Counted from the first letter of the stretch, positions 35,466-44,985 are shown. The stretch is 64,000 nt of DNA from JAPLFM01 sp964650885 (GCA_964650885.1 CAZYXG010000001.1:231182-295181); one strand, 5' to 3'. Notes: generated by a model from the letters alone, not told the origin. A program made the numbers and translations.

Positions 35466-36242
35466 TTAGCTAATTCTTTTACTAATAATATTTTCAAGTT
35501 CAATTTTAACTTGACTTTTTATTTCTTCTACTTTAATAGCTTCAGCAGATTTGTTTAGTTCTGCAATTCTTTCTTTGAAAGAACCTAACTCCTGATTCAA
35601 CTCTTTCATTGCAGATAGCATTTCTGGGTTTGGAGAAACTGAATCGGAAGCAGCTTTCGCAATTTTTTCAACACTTGTAACCATATTATTTTGGTAAGTA
35701 TTTATTGATTTTAAGCTATCAACAACATTTTCCAATTGCACAGCCACCATTGCAATTTCTCTACTCAATTCGCCAACTTCATTGAGAAGTTCTCTTTCTT
35801 CTGTTTTTTCATCACTATTAAGAACTTCATCTTCGGCTGGAGAGAAAAACATTATAATGAACATAAGGAAAAGCAGGAATGATTCAAATGCAATACCGCC
35901 AATTACAACAGAATCTGGGACATTGCCAGAGAATCTGCGTATACCAACTAACAAAAGAATAATAGCTGCACCAAAATAAACAAATGAGTTGAAAGAAGTA
36001 TAATAAAATCTATTCACCACTTCTTGCATCCAAAGCGAAGAGCCAGAAAGAGTGCCGAGAGTGTGTGCCACTTGCACATCTTGTTTTATATACTTGCTGA
36101 AATCTCTTTCGTGGGTGCAAAGTCGCCAAAGTATGATTAAAATCCTAAAACCAGAAAGTTGCCTTTCATATTTCAATTCTAAAAATATTTGCTGGATTAA
36201 CTTTCTGCCTTGAAGCGAAGTAAGTGAATCGATTTTTAACAT
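35466..36242 (-). CDS. GldL/PorL-like two-helix protein with cytoplasmic coiled coil
   Basis: 258 residues. About 82 N-terminal polar residues precede two membrane helices (about 83-101 and 111-134). A long charged coiled coil of roughly 148-250 follows. The second helix contains a buried acidic residue, Glu120, in GGIAFESFLLFLMF, and the first ends in a basic pair (GIRRF), reminiscent of the Lys and Glu in GldL helices that carry protons to drive type IX secretion and gliding. GldL lacks the long N-terminal extension. It sits 8 bases before the GldM-like gene, the same order as gldL-gldM. Assignment is a hypothesis. Confidence 0.4.
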   Translation of the reverse strand: MLKIDSLTSLQGRKLIQQIFLELKYERQLSGFRILIILWRLCTHERDFSKYIKQDVQVAHTLGTLSGSSLWMQEVVNRFYYTSFNSFVYFGAAIILLLVGIRRFSGNVPDSVVIGGIAFESFLLFLMFIIMFFSPAEDEVLNSDEKTEERELLNEVGELSREIAMVAVQLENVVDSLKSINTYQNNMVTSVEKIAKAASDSVSPNPEMLSAMKELNQELGSFKERIAELNKSAEAIKVEEIKSQVKIELENIISKRIS

Positions 36243-36243
36243 C

Positions 36244-37338
36244 TTAAATCCTAAGTCTAAAGAAATTGAGAACGCCTAAAATGAAAAAGACAATATTTGC
36301 CAGCCAAGCTGAAACAAGTGGACTCATATCGGTAGAATTGCCAACCGACTGCCCCACTTTGGTGAAAATCAAATAGGCAAAAGTAATCAGCAGTGCCGAT
36401 GTGATTTGCAAAGCAACTCCACTTTTCTTTTTCAAAGATGCAAACGGCACAACAAACAAAATTACAATAATATTGGAAAACGGATATGCATAATCTCCAT
36501 AATAACTGGTCATATCTTTTTTGACATCTCTACCACTACTTTTAAGTGTGTTTATATGGTTTTGTAATTCATCAAAATTCATTTCTGCGGTGCTTTTTTG
36601 CAATTGGCTCAATTGTTCGTGCTTCAGATTTATATCTAATTTCAGATTAGCAAGCACTTCTTGTTTCACAATTTGTCTATCTTTTGAATTGAAATGCTTT
36701 ACCCAAACACTTTTTAGTAGCCATATCTTTTCTTTATTAAGCCATTCAAATTCTTTAGCTTCAATTCTTTTTGTAATTCTTGGACTTTGATTGTCCTCAA
36801 AGTAATCAACATCTAACTGATTACCTTTCTTGGATTCTACATTATAGAAATTAATAGAAAGGTTTGAAATGGGAGTATTGCGAATATGCAGATTTTGAAT
36901 TGCTGTTGATTTTTCAGGTTGGTTTTTTGCAAATCCTCTGCCGAGCACAAGTTTCTTTTCCATAGTTTTGGGTACTATCCAACCATTGAAATAAAGATGT
37001 AACCCACTAACAAAACAAGCTAGCAAAAGTAGAGGCATCATAAAGCGAAGCATACTCATACCACCAGTTTTCATTGCTGTAATCTCATTCAAATTTGCCA
37101 TTCTTCCCACCGAGAACAAAGTAGCTAACAGCATAGCCACTGGAGTCAATAGCTTTAATATTTCTGGAAAATAGTAGAGATAATAGAGAACTACTACAGA
37201 TAATTTAGCTCCTGAATCAATTATATTTGCTAAATTCTCAATCAAGGAAACAACTAAGAAAATTATATATAGAGCTAATATCGAGAAGATAAAAGTATTG
37301 AGAAACTGTTTAAGTATGTATCTATCAATTAAATTCAA
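36244..37338 (-). CDS. lptG: LptF/LptG-family LPS export permease
   Basis: 364 residues with six membrane helices, three at each end, flanking a periplasmic jellyroll domain. The N-terminus MNLIDRYILKQFLNTFIFS is the characteristic YjgP/YjgQ start, and NLNEITAMKTGGMSMLRFMMP is the conserved coupling region. The family extracts LPS from the inner membrane together with LptB. No second LptF/G copy is in the window. It overlaps nothing but lies one base from both neighbours, in the middle of the envelope operon. Confidence 0.88.
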   Translation of the reverse strand: MNLIDRYILKQFLNTFIFSILALYIIFLVVSLIENLANIIDSGAKLSVVVLYYLYYFPEILKLLTPVAMLLATLFSVGRMANLNEITAMKTGGMSMLRFMMPLLLLACFVSGLHLYFNGWIVPKTMEKKLVLGRGFAKNQPEKSTAIQNLHIRNTPISNLSINFYNVESKKGNQLDVDYFEDNQSPRITKRIEAKEFEWLNKEKIWLLKSVWVKHFNSKDRQIVKQEVLANLKLDINLKHEQLSQLQKSTAEMNFDELQNHINTLKSSGRDVKKDMTSYYGDYAYPFSNIIVILFVVPFASLKKKSGVALQITSALLITFAYLIFTKVGQSVGNSTDMSPLVSAWLANIVFFILGVLNFFRLRI

Positions 37339-37339
37339 G

Positions 37340-38662
37340 TTATAAACCTTTCCTTTTGTTCAAAGTTGAAAAAATGAAATTCTTAGTATCGAAAATAGAA
37401 CGGAAAACCATTTTAATTGGAAAACCGTAATTCAATTTCGTATAAACATAAGAGCAAGTTGCCAACACAACATTATAAACAATGATGCCAAGTGGCAATA
37501 AATCAACTCTTCCGATTCGTGCAGTGTAAGCAAAAGTTAATGTGGAAAGCACTGCCGAAAGCAATACGAAATAGAAAGTAATGTTTGGCTTTCCTTCCGC
37601 ATTTATAATAATTGCCAGCAAAGTGAAAGGCAAAAATAGCACAGAATAAATCATCAAATTGAAAAACTGTGTTGCACTGTGATATTTATATGGCAAGTAA
37701 GAAATCAAATACTCTGTGAAACCAAGTTGAAGAATTACAAACAAGACTAAGAATATCACCAAAATGAACGATACCGCTTTAGAAAATAGCTTTTGAGTGA
37801 CTTCTTTATTTCCACTCGCTAAAGACTTTACAGCCGCTGGATAAATCAAAGAATAAGAGGCATCGAGTGCCTGATCGAAAATTCTAAATAAAGTTTTTGC
37901 CGAAGCATAAACCCCAATAATTGCGACTTTATTTGGATTGTACAAAAATACACTAATAATAAACACATCGAGTAATTTCGGTACTGAATGAAATACAGAA
38001 ACCAATGTGACTGGTATTGTAAATTTTAAATATTCCTTAAGTCGAATTCCGCCTTTTAGTGAAAATACAAAATTACTTCTGGCTATCATAAAAGCATAAA
38101 TCCCACTCAAGAAGTTGGCAACTATATAGGCCACAATCATAAAATTGGCATTTAATTTTTTCTCAACTAATATGCCATAAGCTGTTGCAATTGTTAAAAT
38201 TGCATAGAATATAAAATTCATCCAGTAAGTATCTTTGAATCTCAAATCTCTTGATAATATTTTAAGCACATAAATACGAACTGCTGAGAGAGTTGTAATA
38301 ATTGGCAATACATAAATCAATTGTGCAAAGTAAGGATTGGCTATTTTATGGATGTATAGTGGTTTGAGAATTAGAATCAAGATAGGAATTGCAGACAAAA
38401 CAAAGAAATTGATAAGCATTGCGAGTGCATTCACCTTTTTTCTATCTTCTTTTCGTTGTCCAAATTGGATAATTCCTTGCAATGCGAGTGAATCCGAATT
38501 AGACAAAAAGAAGTTTGTAAGCTGCTGCAATGAAAAGAAATAACCATAATCTTCTGGCTCCATATATTTGATTTGGAGCAAGGCAACTAATCCATAAATA
38601 ACCAATGTTAGTTTATCTAGGAATGACCAAGAGATTTTACTTAAATTATCTTTAATATTCAT
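37340..38662 (-). CDS. Polysaccharide flippase (Wzx/MurJ-like)
   Basis: 440 residues with about 12 membrane helices and almost no soluble domain. The early segment SFLDKLTLVIYGLVALLQIKYMEPEDYGYFFSL is the usual start of oligosaccharide-flippase (MVF/polysaccharide synthase) proteins. They move lipid-linked glycans across the inner membrane. It overlaps the heparinase-fold gene by 11 bases, so the flippase and an enzyme acting on acidic polysaccharides are made together. Confidence 0.82.
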   Translation of the reverse strand: MNIKDNLSKISWSFLDKLTLVIYGLVALLQIKYMEPEDYGYFFSLQQLTNFFLSNSDSLALQGIIQFGQRKEDRKKVNALAMLINFFVLSAIPILILILKPLYIHKIANPYFAQLIYVLPIITTLSAVRIYVLKILSRDLRFKDTYWMNFIFYAILTIATAYGILVEKKLNANFMIVAYIVANFLSGIYAFMIARSNFVFSLKGGIRLKEYLKFTIPVTLVSVFHSVPKLLDVFIISVFLYNPNKVAIIGVYASAKTLFRIFDQALDASYSLIYPAAVKSLASGNKEVTQKLFSKAVSFILVIFLVLFVILQLGFTEYLISYLPYKYHSATQFFNLMIYSVLFLPFTLLAIIINAEGKPNITFYFVLLSAVLSTLTFAYTARIGRVDLLPLGIIVYNVVLATCSYVYTKLNYGFPIKMVFRSIFDTKNFIFSTLNKRKGL

Positions 38663-40640
38663 TTTTTTCTGTAAAGTCCAAGTACCAATTCAGCTCTTCT
38701 TGCTTGAATTTAATTATTAATTTATATGCTTTTATCTTCACACCATATTCTGGGCTTAACCAATAATCTTTTATTTCTAATTCGCCATTATCGAAAGTAA
38801 ATCTAATTTTTTCATCGTATTGAGTGATAATCAATATTGAATTTTCGTTTAAATATTTTACGTAACATCCTTTATTCAAATGAAAGTGTAGTTCTTTTTC
38901 AATATTCGACGAATAACTTTCTTTCACAATTAGCGAATCGTTTTTAACGAAATATGTCCTACGATAAGTTGATTTACCGTAATCAATTTCACCAATAAAG
39001 CTTATATGATTAACACTTATTACTTTGGGAATTGCTTTTTGTTTCGCCACCCAGAATAAATCATCTTTACTTGCTGAGTAAAACTCATTTTGCTCCACTC
39101 CATTGATATAAAGAACATTATGTGCTTCTGTGGAACGGTAATGATTTCTCAAATTTCTATCAGCAGTGTAGCAATATGTTCCTTGATTAACAAAGATTTC
39201 ACTAGACTTATTCGATAATGTGAAACTTAGAGCATCATTGTGGTCGTGTCCGCCTTTTCCCATATTGCCAAGTGCTGGGCTATGTTTTATGAATAAATCA
39301 TAATTCTCATTGGAATATCTGGTCAAGCCAAAATCAGCAAATGTTGCAAATTCAACTGGATCAGATTTATCTTTATGTAAGAGATAGTTGATATTCTTTA
39401 ATGATTCGCCATAGTTTGTTCTCAAAATATAACCAGAATCATTATCGCCTATTTGTGGCAACTTACCTTGTCTATCTTGTATATTATCAAGGAATTGCAT
39501 AATAAAGCTAAACTTAATTTTAGCTTCTTTACTAAATGAAAGTTTGTGAATTAATTGTGATTTATCTAAAATATTGAATGCAAGAATTAACATTTCTGAA
39601 ACTAACTTATGGTAGCAAGTAGAGTTTTCAAAATTACCACCATCTTTATAGAACTGGTGTGCCAATTCTGTTTCAATCAAATCAATTATATCTTTTAATC
39701 TATTACCGTAAGCTTCATATAAATATATAGTTACTACCAATAAAGAACAAATATTTATCAAATAATGATTTCCACGAAAACCAGATGAAAATTCTAGATT
39801 ATTCCAAATATGGTGATAGTGGTCTAGAATGCTTTTGTTTAATAATTCTATAATATTGGAACTTAATTTTATGTCATACAATTCAGCTAATTCAATAGTA
39901 TATAATAAATTAACCAATCTAATTGAAACATCCATCGAGGTCATCCATTGATTACCAAATCTCGGTGGGTTCGACAAATAGAAATCAATAAATTGGTTTT
40001 CAATTTCTTGCACTAAATCATTTCTTTGTTCAATTTTTGCTACAATCAGCATAATTGGGAAATGTTGCAATCTGCCCAATTCCCAAGGAACTTTTATATC
40101 TGCACCAGTTTTATCGCCATATTTTATATCTTTGCTCCAATCTAATTCATTCCATCGGAAGCCAGATTTAAAATCCACTTGCCAATCAATATTGCTATAA
40201 TTGGCTGGCAATAAATTGGAAAGTTCTTTTACATAATCTCTGTTACCAAGTGCAAATGATGTAGCGAGCCAAGACTTCACTCCATTTTTAAATTTAAATT
40301 GTTCAGATTGTTTTGAGTAATTGTTCCCTTCAAAGCCCTCATATTTGTTTTGATGAGAAATATGTATATACTTATCAGATAACAACTTAAACTTATGACT
40401 TAAAGCATTATCTGCAATTTCTTTAAAAATTGCAAATTGCTTTCCATCAATATTGTCAATATCAAATGATAAAAAGCATAAGTTCAACTTAGCATTTTCT
40501 GAAGAATAAGTTGATTTGACTAAATCGTTCGACCTTTGCAATTTGTTCTCTTTTGCAGAGCTTTGCTTTTCGATTAATTTCTTAATTAAGATGTTAATTG
40601 AGGTCTTTCTTAGTTTGTATATTTTCTGATTTAAATTCAA
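38652..40640 (-). CDS. Heparinase II/III-family polysaccharide lyase-like protein
   Basis: 662 residues. The alpha/alpha toroid is at about 120-400 (SGFRGNHYLINICSLLV, ENSTCYHKLVSEMLI). The C-terminal beta domain contains GGHDHNDALSFTLSN and HYRSTEAHNVLYING, the family's conserved His-rich strands with candidate catalytic His residues. Family members cleave uronate-containing polysaccharides or, in capsule clusters, process nascent glycan. There is no signal peptide, so it probably acts in the cytoplasm on lipid-linked glycan before export by the co-encoded flippase. Substrate unknown. It is the first gene of the five-gene operon running to 33997. Confidence 0.82.
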   Translation of the reverse strand: MNLNQKIYKLRKTSINILIKKLIEKQSSAKENKLQRSNDLVKSTYSSENAKLNLCFLSFDIDNIDGKQFAIFKEIADNALSHKFKLLSDKYIHISHQNKYEGFEGNNYSKQSEQFKFKNGVKSWLATSFALGNRDYVKELSNLLPANYSNIDWQVDFKSGFRWNELDWSKDIKYGDKTGADIKVPWELGRLQHFPIMLIVAKIEQRNDLVQEIENQFIDFYLSNPPRFGNQWMTSMDVSIRLVNLLYTIELAELYDIKLSSNIIELLNKSILDHYHHIWNNLEFSSGFRGNHYLINICSLLVVTIYLYEAYGNRLKDIIDLIETELAHQFYKDGGNFENSTCYHKLVSEMLILAFNILDKSQLIHKLSFSKEAKIKFSFIMQFLDNIQDRQGKLPQIGDNDSGYILRTNYGESLKNINYLLHKDKSDPVEFATFADFGLTRYSNENYDLFIKHSPALGNMGKGGHDHNDALSFTLSNKSSEIFVNQGTYCYTADRNLRNHYRSTEAHNVLYINGVEQNEFYSASKDDLFWVAKQKAIPKVISVNHISFIGEIDYGKSTYRRTYFVKNDSLIVKESYSSNIEKELHFHLNKGCYVKYLNENSILIITQYDEKIRFTFDNGELEIKDYWLSPEYGVKIKAYKLIIKFKQEELNWYLDFTEKNEY

Positions 40641-40665
40641 TTTCTATGAATGTTGAGAATAAAAC

Positions 40666-40696
40666 TTTAAAACTAAGAAATTTCATATTAATTTTG
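40666..40696 (+). promoter_or_regulatory. Promoter candidate of the HicB-like gene: TTTA-N19-TAATTTTG
   Basis: TTTA (40666-40669), 19 bases, then TAATTTTG (40689-40696), a perfect TAnnTTTG. Transcription would start about 20 bases before the ATG at 40726. Confidence 0.55.
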
Positions 40697-40725
40697 TGAG
40701 TTAAATTAACTTTTTGAAAAGATTT

Positions 40726-40923
40726 ATGTCTGAAACTATAACTGAAAGCACAAACGTATTCGATTACGAAATACTAATTAGAAAACGTGGCGATGGCGAT
40801 TATGCTTCTTATTGCCCTCAAATGAACCTTATGCTTACTGGCACAGAGCACGAACAAGTGCAAACAATGATGCAAGAAGCTGTTCTGAAGCACGTAGATG
40901 AATTGAAAGCGAAAGCTAACTAA
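40726..40923 (+). CDS. Orphan HicB-like small protein
   Basis: 65 residues from ATG 40726; a TTG at 40714 adds four residues but is weaker and lies closer to the promoter. The sequence FDYEILIRKRGDGDYASYCPQM has the HicB antitoxin-like partial RNase H fold pattern (aromatic beta strands, then an Asp-Gly turn and a Pro), followed by a short helix (EAVLKHVDELKAK). HicB normally neutralises a HicA RNase encoded beside it, but no HicA-sized gene is present. It may be a stand-alone HicB-like protein, common in several phyla. Function not known. Confidence 0.6.
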   Translation: MSETITESTNVFDYEILIRKRGDGDYASYCPQMNLMLTGTEHEQVQTMMQEAVLKHVDELKAKAN

Positions 40924-40940
40924 TTAATAGAAATTAAAAA

Positions 40941-41834
40941 GTGCAAATTATTCAATTCTCTATTGGTAATTATTGGCTCAGGATAGTAACCTACTTTATC
41001 CTGAGCTTTTTTATGTATTTAGCAATAAGTCAAGCTTTGATTTTGGTTGGTTTTGAAAAGTCAATATATACTTGGACTTTTGCTCTTTTTGCTGCCACTT
41101 TATTGATCTATTCCCAAACAAACACACCAGATTTAAAAAAGTTTTTTTTTCTTGAAACAAACTCGCTAAAATTAAGTTTATTAAGTATAGCATTAGTAAT
41201 AGTCAATTTTGCTTTCATTATTTTGTTTGCGGTTATCTTTGGAGCAAAATATAGTTTAGATTTCAATGCTCTGTCTATTGTTGGTGCATCGAAATTCTTA
41301 CTGCAAACAATCATAATGGCAGCAAATGAGGAATTAGTATTTCGTGGATTGCTTTTTCTCTCTCTCATATTCTTGCTGGGCAATGCAAAAGCAGTTGTTT
41401 TTACATCTATAATTTTTGCAGGGGTGCATTTGGCAAATCCAAATGTTAGCACTGCTGGTGTTTTGAATATTTTTATTGCTGGGGTGGCATTTTCAAGTAT
41501 TGCATTAATCACTAAGTCTTTGTTTCCTGTTTTTGTGTTTCATTTCTTTTGGAACTTTTTAGAGTATATGGCAATTGGCTCGCCTGTTAGTGGTGTCATT
41601 TTCCCAACTCAACCAATTGGACATTTGGAACTGACAAAACTAAGCGAAACAACAAAGTTCTTTACAGGTGGGTATTTTGGAATCGAAGAGGGATTTATCA
41701 CAACAATTTTATTAATTGTTAATATTTATTTTTTTAAATTTGTTACCTATAAATTCAACTTGATTGCCGTGGAATCGAACTCTGCTTTACTTCGTTCTAA
41801 AATTATTTATTCAGAACAATTTAACAAAATTTAA
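40941..41834 (+). CDS. CPBP-family intramembrane glutamic endopeptidase
   Basis: 297 residues with about eight membrane helices, starting at GTG 40941. The catalytic Glu130-Glu131-x3-Arg135 motif (ANEELVFRG), His163 in AGVHLANP and His201 in VFHFFWNF are in their CAAX/CPBP protease positions. Family members cut prenylated or other membrane proteins, or act in bacteriocin immunity. It lies 17 bases after the HicB-like gene and 4 before the TPR gene, so the four genes to 44188 are probably co-transcribed. Confidence 0.88.
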   Translation: MQIIQFSIGNYWLRIVTYFILSFFMYLAISQALILVGFEKSIYTWTFALFAATLLIYSQTNTPDLKKFFFLETNSLKLSLLSIALVIVNFAFIILFAVIFGAKYSLDFNALSIVGASKFLLQTIIMAANEELVFRGLLFLSLIFLLGNAKAVVFTSIIFAGVHLANPNVSTAGVLNIFIAGVAFSSIALITKSLFPVFVFHFFWNFLEYMAIGSPVSGVIFPTQPIGHLELTKLSETTKFFTGGYFGIEEGFITTILLIVNIYFFKFVTYKFNLIAVESNSALLRSKIIYSEQFNKI

Positions 41835-41838
41835 AAAG

Positions 41839-42987
41839 ATGTTTAAAAGCACTTTAATTTTAGTTTTACTTATTCTTGGCTTCGCTCAAAGCCAAGCCCA
41901 ATGGGTTATACTTAGCAAAGAAGCAGATACTCTTGTTTCGCAAGGTACTAACTACATCTATAACATTGAATTTGAAAAAGCAGAGCAATGCTTCAAAAAA
42001 ATTCAATCGCTTGAGCCAAATAACCCTGCTGGTTACTTTTTAGATGCTATGATTGAATGGTGGGAAATAAATATGTTCCCATTTTCAAAAAAAACTGACG
42101 ATAAATTTTTAGTTAAAGTTGACAAAGTTATTCAACTTTCCGATGCTTTACTCGAAAAAGAAGAATACGATTTAACTGGGCTATTCTTTAAAGGTGCGGC
42201 TCTTGGCTATAGAGCTAGACTTTTTGCCCAACGCAATAGCTGGCTCGATGCTGCAAGCGATGGCAAAGCTGCTTTCGATATAATGACTAAATGCTACGAA
42301 AGAGCTCCACAGAATCACGACATAATGATGGGAACTGGTATTTACAACTATTTCGCAGAAGCTATTCCTGAGAAAATGCCTTTATTGAAACCAATTGTTT
42401 TATTCTTCCCTAAAGGAAATAAGAAAATTGGAATTTTGCAATTAAAGTCTTCAGCTGCTTATGCTCGATATACTAAAGTGGAAGCATTGACAACTCTTAT
42501 GCAAATCAACTACTCTTTTGAAGAAAATATGAATGAAGCTTATTTTTATTCAAAACAATTAAAAACTGCCTATCCAAACAATCCTTATTTCCATAAGTAC
42601 TTTGCTCGCTGCTTAGTGCGAATGGGCGAGTGGGACAGCTTAGAAGTGCATTGGCGAGAAATAGTCAATCGTACTTTGAACAAACAAAAAGGATACGACA
42701 ACCCTGTTGGCAGAGAAGGTTGTTACTATGTGGGGCTTGCTTTAGATAGAAAAGGTAATTTGGAAACCGCTCTCAAATATCTTTTGAAATGTGAAGAAAT
42801 ATCTAAATACATTGCTGACGATGAATCTGGTTTTCGAGCAAGTGCAAATTTAAAAATTGGCTTGATATATGATAAACTTGGAAAAAGAGACCTTGCTATC
42901 AAGCAATACAAACTTTGTCTTAACTTAAAAGATTTCCAAGATGTACACGAAAAAGCTGAAAAATATATCAAAGTTCCTTATCGTTAG
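41839..42987 (+). CDS. Secreted TPR-repeat protein
   Basis: 382 residues from ATG 41839, which begins a signal peptide (MFKSTLILVLLILGFAQSQAQ). An upstream start at 41764 would run through the end of the protease gene and is rejected. The protein is mainly helical with tetratricopeptide-like repeats (EKAEQCFKKIQSLEPNNPAG; LAIKQYKLCLNLKDFQDVHEKA). It is probably periplasmic and scaffolds or tracks other proteins; no enzyme motif is visible. Its last 47 bases overlap the namZ gene in another frame, which implies coupled translation. Confidence 0.75.
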   Translation: MFKSTLILVLLILGFAQSQAQWVILSKEADTLVSQGTNYIYNIEFEKAEQCFKKIQSLEPNNPAGYFLDAMIEWWEINMFPFSKKTDDKFLVKVDKVIQLSDALLEKEEYDLTGLFFKGAALGYRARLFAQRNSWLDAASDGKAAFDIMTKCYERAPQNHDIMMGTGIYNYFAEAIPEKMPLLKPIVLFFPKGNKKIGILQLKSSAAYARYTKVEALTTLMQINYSFEENMNEAYFYSKQLKTAYPNNPYFHKYFARCLVRMGEWDSLEVHWREIVNRTLNKQKGYDNPVGREGCYYVGLALDRKGNLETALKYLLKCEEISKYIADDESGFRASANLKIGLIYDKLGKRDLAIKQYKLCLNLKDFQDVHEKAEKYIKVPYR

Positions 42988-44188
42988 TATTTTTGCAATC
43001 CTGTTTAACTTTAGCTCCAGTCAAGCTAAAGTTAAACTTGGGATAGATGTTTTGCAAGATTCAAACTTTACCCAATTAAAAGGAAAGCGAATTGCTCTTT
43101 TAGCAAATTTTGCTTCTCGCAACTCTACTGGGCAACTTACTTTTTCAGTAATTAGAAATCAAAAAAACGTTAAACTAATAAAAGTGTTCACACCTGAACA
43201 TGGATTTTATACAACTGTTTCTGCTGGAGAACACGTTGGCAATATGGATATTGATTCTATCCCCTGCATTTCTCTTTATGGTGCGTCTAGAAAACCTTCT
43301 GCTAGCGATTTAAAAAATATTGATGCAATACTGATTGATTTGCAAGATGTTGGAGTTCGTTCTTATACTTTTATTAGTACAATTTATAACGTAATGCAGT
43401 CAGCCTCAGAAAACGGCAAAGAAATTATTATTGCCGATAGACCAAATCCATTGGGTGGAGAATCTTTCGATGGGAATTTGGTAGATTCCGCCTATAAATC
43501 TTTCATTTCAATTTTACCTATACCCTATGTACACGGAATGACTTTCGGAGAATTAGCTGAATATATCAATAATGAAAGCCAACTTAGCAAAAGCAAGAAA
43601 CTGAAATGCAAGTTAACAATAATCAGAATGCAGAATTGGTCTCGCTCTATGGTTTGGGAAGAGACTGGACTGAAATGGTATAGCACTTCGCCAAATGTTC
43701 CAAGTGTAGATGCTATTCGTGGGATGACAGTTTTGGGCTGTATAGGCGAGCTTGGAAATTCAGATATTGGTATCAACAATCAGCTACCCTTTCAAACTTT
43801 AACTCTCTATGGTAGCAGGAATAAATTCGAGAATGATTTGAATTTTCTTGCAGAAATGGAAGAGAATGGTGTTTATTTGGAATTCACAAAACGAACAAAC
43901 AATAAGAATGAATTTACACTTTATTTAGATTTCAAAAAAGAAGCTAAGCATCGTTACTATACTGCATTTTTGCTATTGCTTTATAAACTAAATGAAGTTT
44001 ATCCAGAGAAATTTCAATCCGATAAAATAAAAGAGAATAATCTAGCTATGTTCCGCAAGGCAACTGGAAAAGCTGACATACTTTCATCTATGCAATATAA
44101 AGATACATATTTGATGCTACTTCAAACTATGGAATTAGAGTTAGATAGTTTTAAGAATATTCGTGCAAAATATTTAATTTATAAGTAG
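42941..44188 (+). CDS. namZ: Exo-beta-N-acetylmuramidase NamZ family (DUF1343)
   Basis: 415 residues. A signal peptide (about 1-29, ending SSSQA) is followed by the family core: FTPEHGFYTTVSAGEHVG, IDAILIDLQDVGVRSYTF, IIADRPNPLGGESFDGN and PYVHGMTFGELAEYIN. NamZ removes terminal N-acetylmuramic acid from peptidoglycan fragments in the periplasm during wall recycling. All the blocks that define the family are intact. The first 47 bases overlap the TPR gene, so the start at 42941 is chosen because only it gives a signal peptide. No muropeptide transporter gene is next to it. Confidence 0.9.
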   Translation: MYTKKLKNISKFLIVSIFAILFNFSSSQAKVKLGIDVLQDSNFTQLKGKRIALLANFASRNSTGQLTFSVIRNQKNVKLIKVFTPEHGFYTTVSAGEHVGNMDIDSIPCISLYGASRKPSASDLKNIDAILIDLQDVGVRSYTFISTIYNVMQSASENGKEIIIADRPNPLGGESFDGNLVDSAYKSFISILPIPYVHGMTFGELAEYINNESQLSKSKKLKCKLTIIRMQNWSRSMVWEETGLKWYSTSPNVPSVDAIRGMTVLGCIGELGNSDIGINNQLPFQTLTLYGSRNKFENDLNFLAEMEENGVYLEFTKRTNNKNEFTLYLDFKKEAKHRYYTAFLLLLYKLNEVYPEKFQSDKIKENNLAMFRKATGKADILSSMQYKDTYLMLLQTMELELDSFKNIRAKYLIYK

Positions 44189-44322
44189 TTAGTGAATTTA
44201 TTCAAAGTCATATTAGCATAATGTCATCCACATTGTAAAATATTTTTTGGTTATTTCACCGGGGGGGAAATTGAGATTAATGAAAAATAATTTAAGGTGT
44301 AATTCAAATCCACCTGCTGCTT
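44189..44322 (+). other. Gap holding a G7 tract before a decayed gene
   Basis: No gene. It holds a run of seven G at 44261-44267, striking in so AT-rich a region. The frame around it encodes a short unrecognised peptide (FFGYFTGGEIEINEK) that ends at once. It may be part of the decayed T9SS gene that follows. Confidence 0.4.
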
Positions 44323-44971
44323 ATGTTAGGAGTTAGATACTACACTGCAAGATGTGGAGTATGGGTAAAATGTTGTTATGAATTAAAAAAACAGACGGAA
44401 TTGTTAATTCAGATGGTGGTTATGTGGTTAGCTGTCCTTCTCCTATCAATAATCATATAGATATTTATAAATGGCAAGATTGTGGAACAGTTTGTTGTAT
44501 GAAAGAATTTAGTATATGCAAAGACTCAATTATGCTTTATTTAACAAGAATTATCAATCAGAATTCATTTCAAGATAATAAAATACTAAGCCAACAATAA
44601 TAGAAGCAACTGCAAGCACAAGTGATGGTTTAGTATATATGGGAATTACACATTTAGGAATAATAAAATTCAACCCAAATCTAACAAATGTAAAACAAAA
44701 TGAAAATAATGAATTGTTTCATCTCTTAACGAATGTGATAAATTCTAAATCATAAATTATTCGTTTTAATATAAATTCATTTGTTAATAAGGTTCAAGTT
44801 GGGCTTTATAATTTAAGTGGCGAAAACTTACTTCAAAAAGAAATAAATGTTAATCAAAATGTTGAGAATGAGTTAGATTTAAAAGGTTTTACACTTGCAA
44901 ATAGTACATATTTAATAGCATTTACTATAAATAATCAAATTATAGTAAAGAAATTTTTAATTGAAAATTAA
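44323..44971 (+). pseudogene. Decayed T9SS-secreted protein gene
   Basis: Pieces of one protein appear in shifting frames. The frame from ATG 44323 gives a Cys-rich start (YTARCGVWVKCCYELKK). At the A7 run near 44377 the protein continues in the next frame (TDGIVNSDGGYVVSCPS, then CGTVCCMKEFSICKDS). Past 44590 the frame shifts again to EATASTSDGLVYMGITHLG. A TAA at 44753-44755 breaks the last frame, after which a T9SS sorting-domain end follows (VQVGLYNLSGENLLQKE ... IIVKKFLIEN) to the stop at 44969. Several lesions make it a pseudogene; its intact form is not recognised. Confidence 0.75.
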
Positions 44972-44985
44972 TTTAAAGGTACTTT

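Noticed and set aside
41108..41512. Open frame antisense to the CPBP protease gene.
   Set aside because: It has no recognisable protein character, and the plus-strand frame carries the catalytic motifs.
44296..44320. Possible tRNA T-arm-like TTCAAATCC near 44303.
   Set aside because: No acceptor, anticodon or D-arm pairing can be made around it, and the region is part of a decayed gene.
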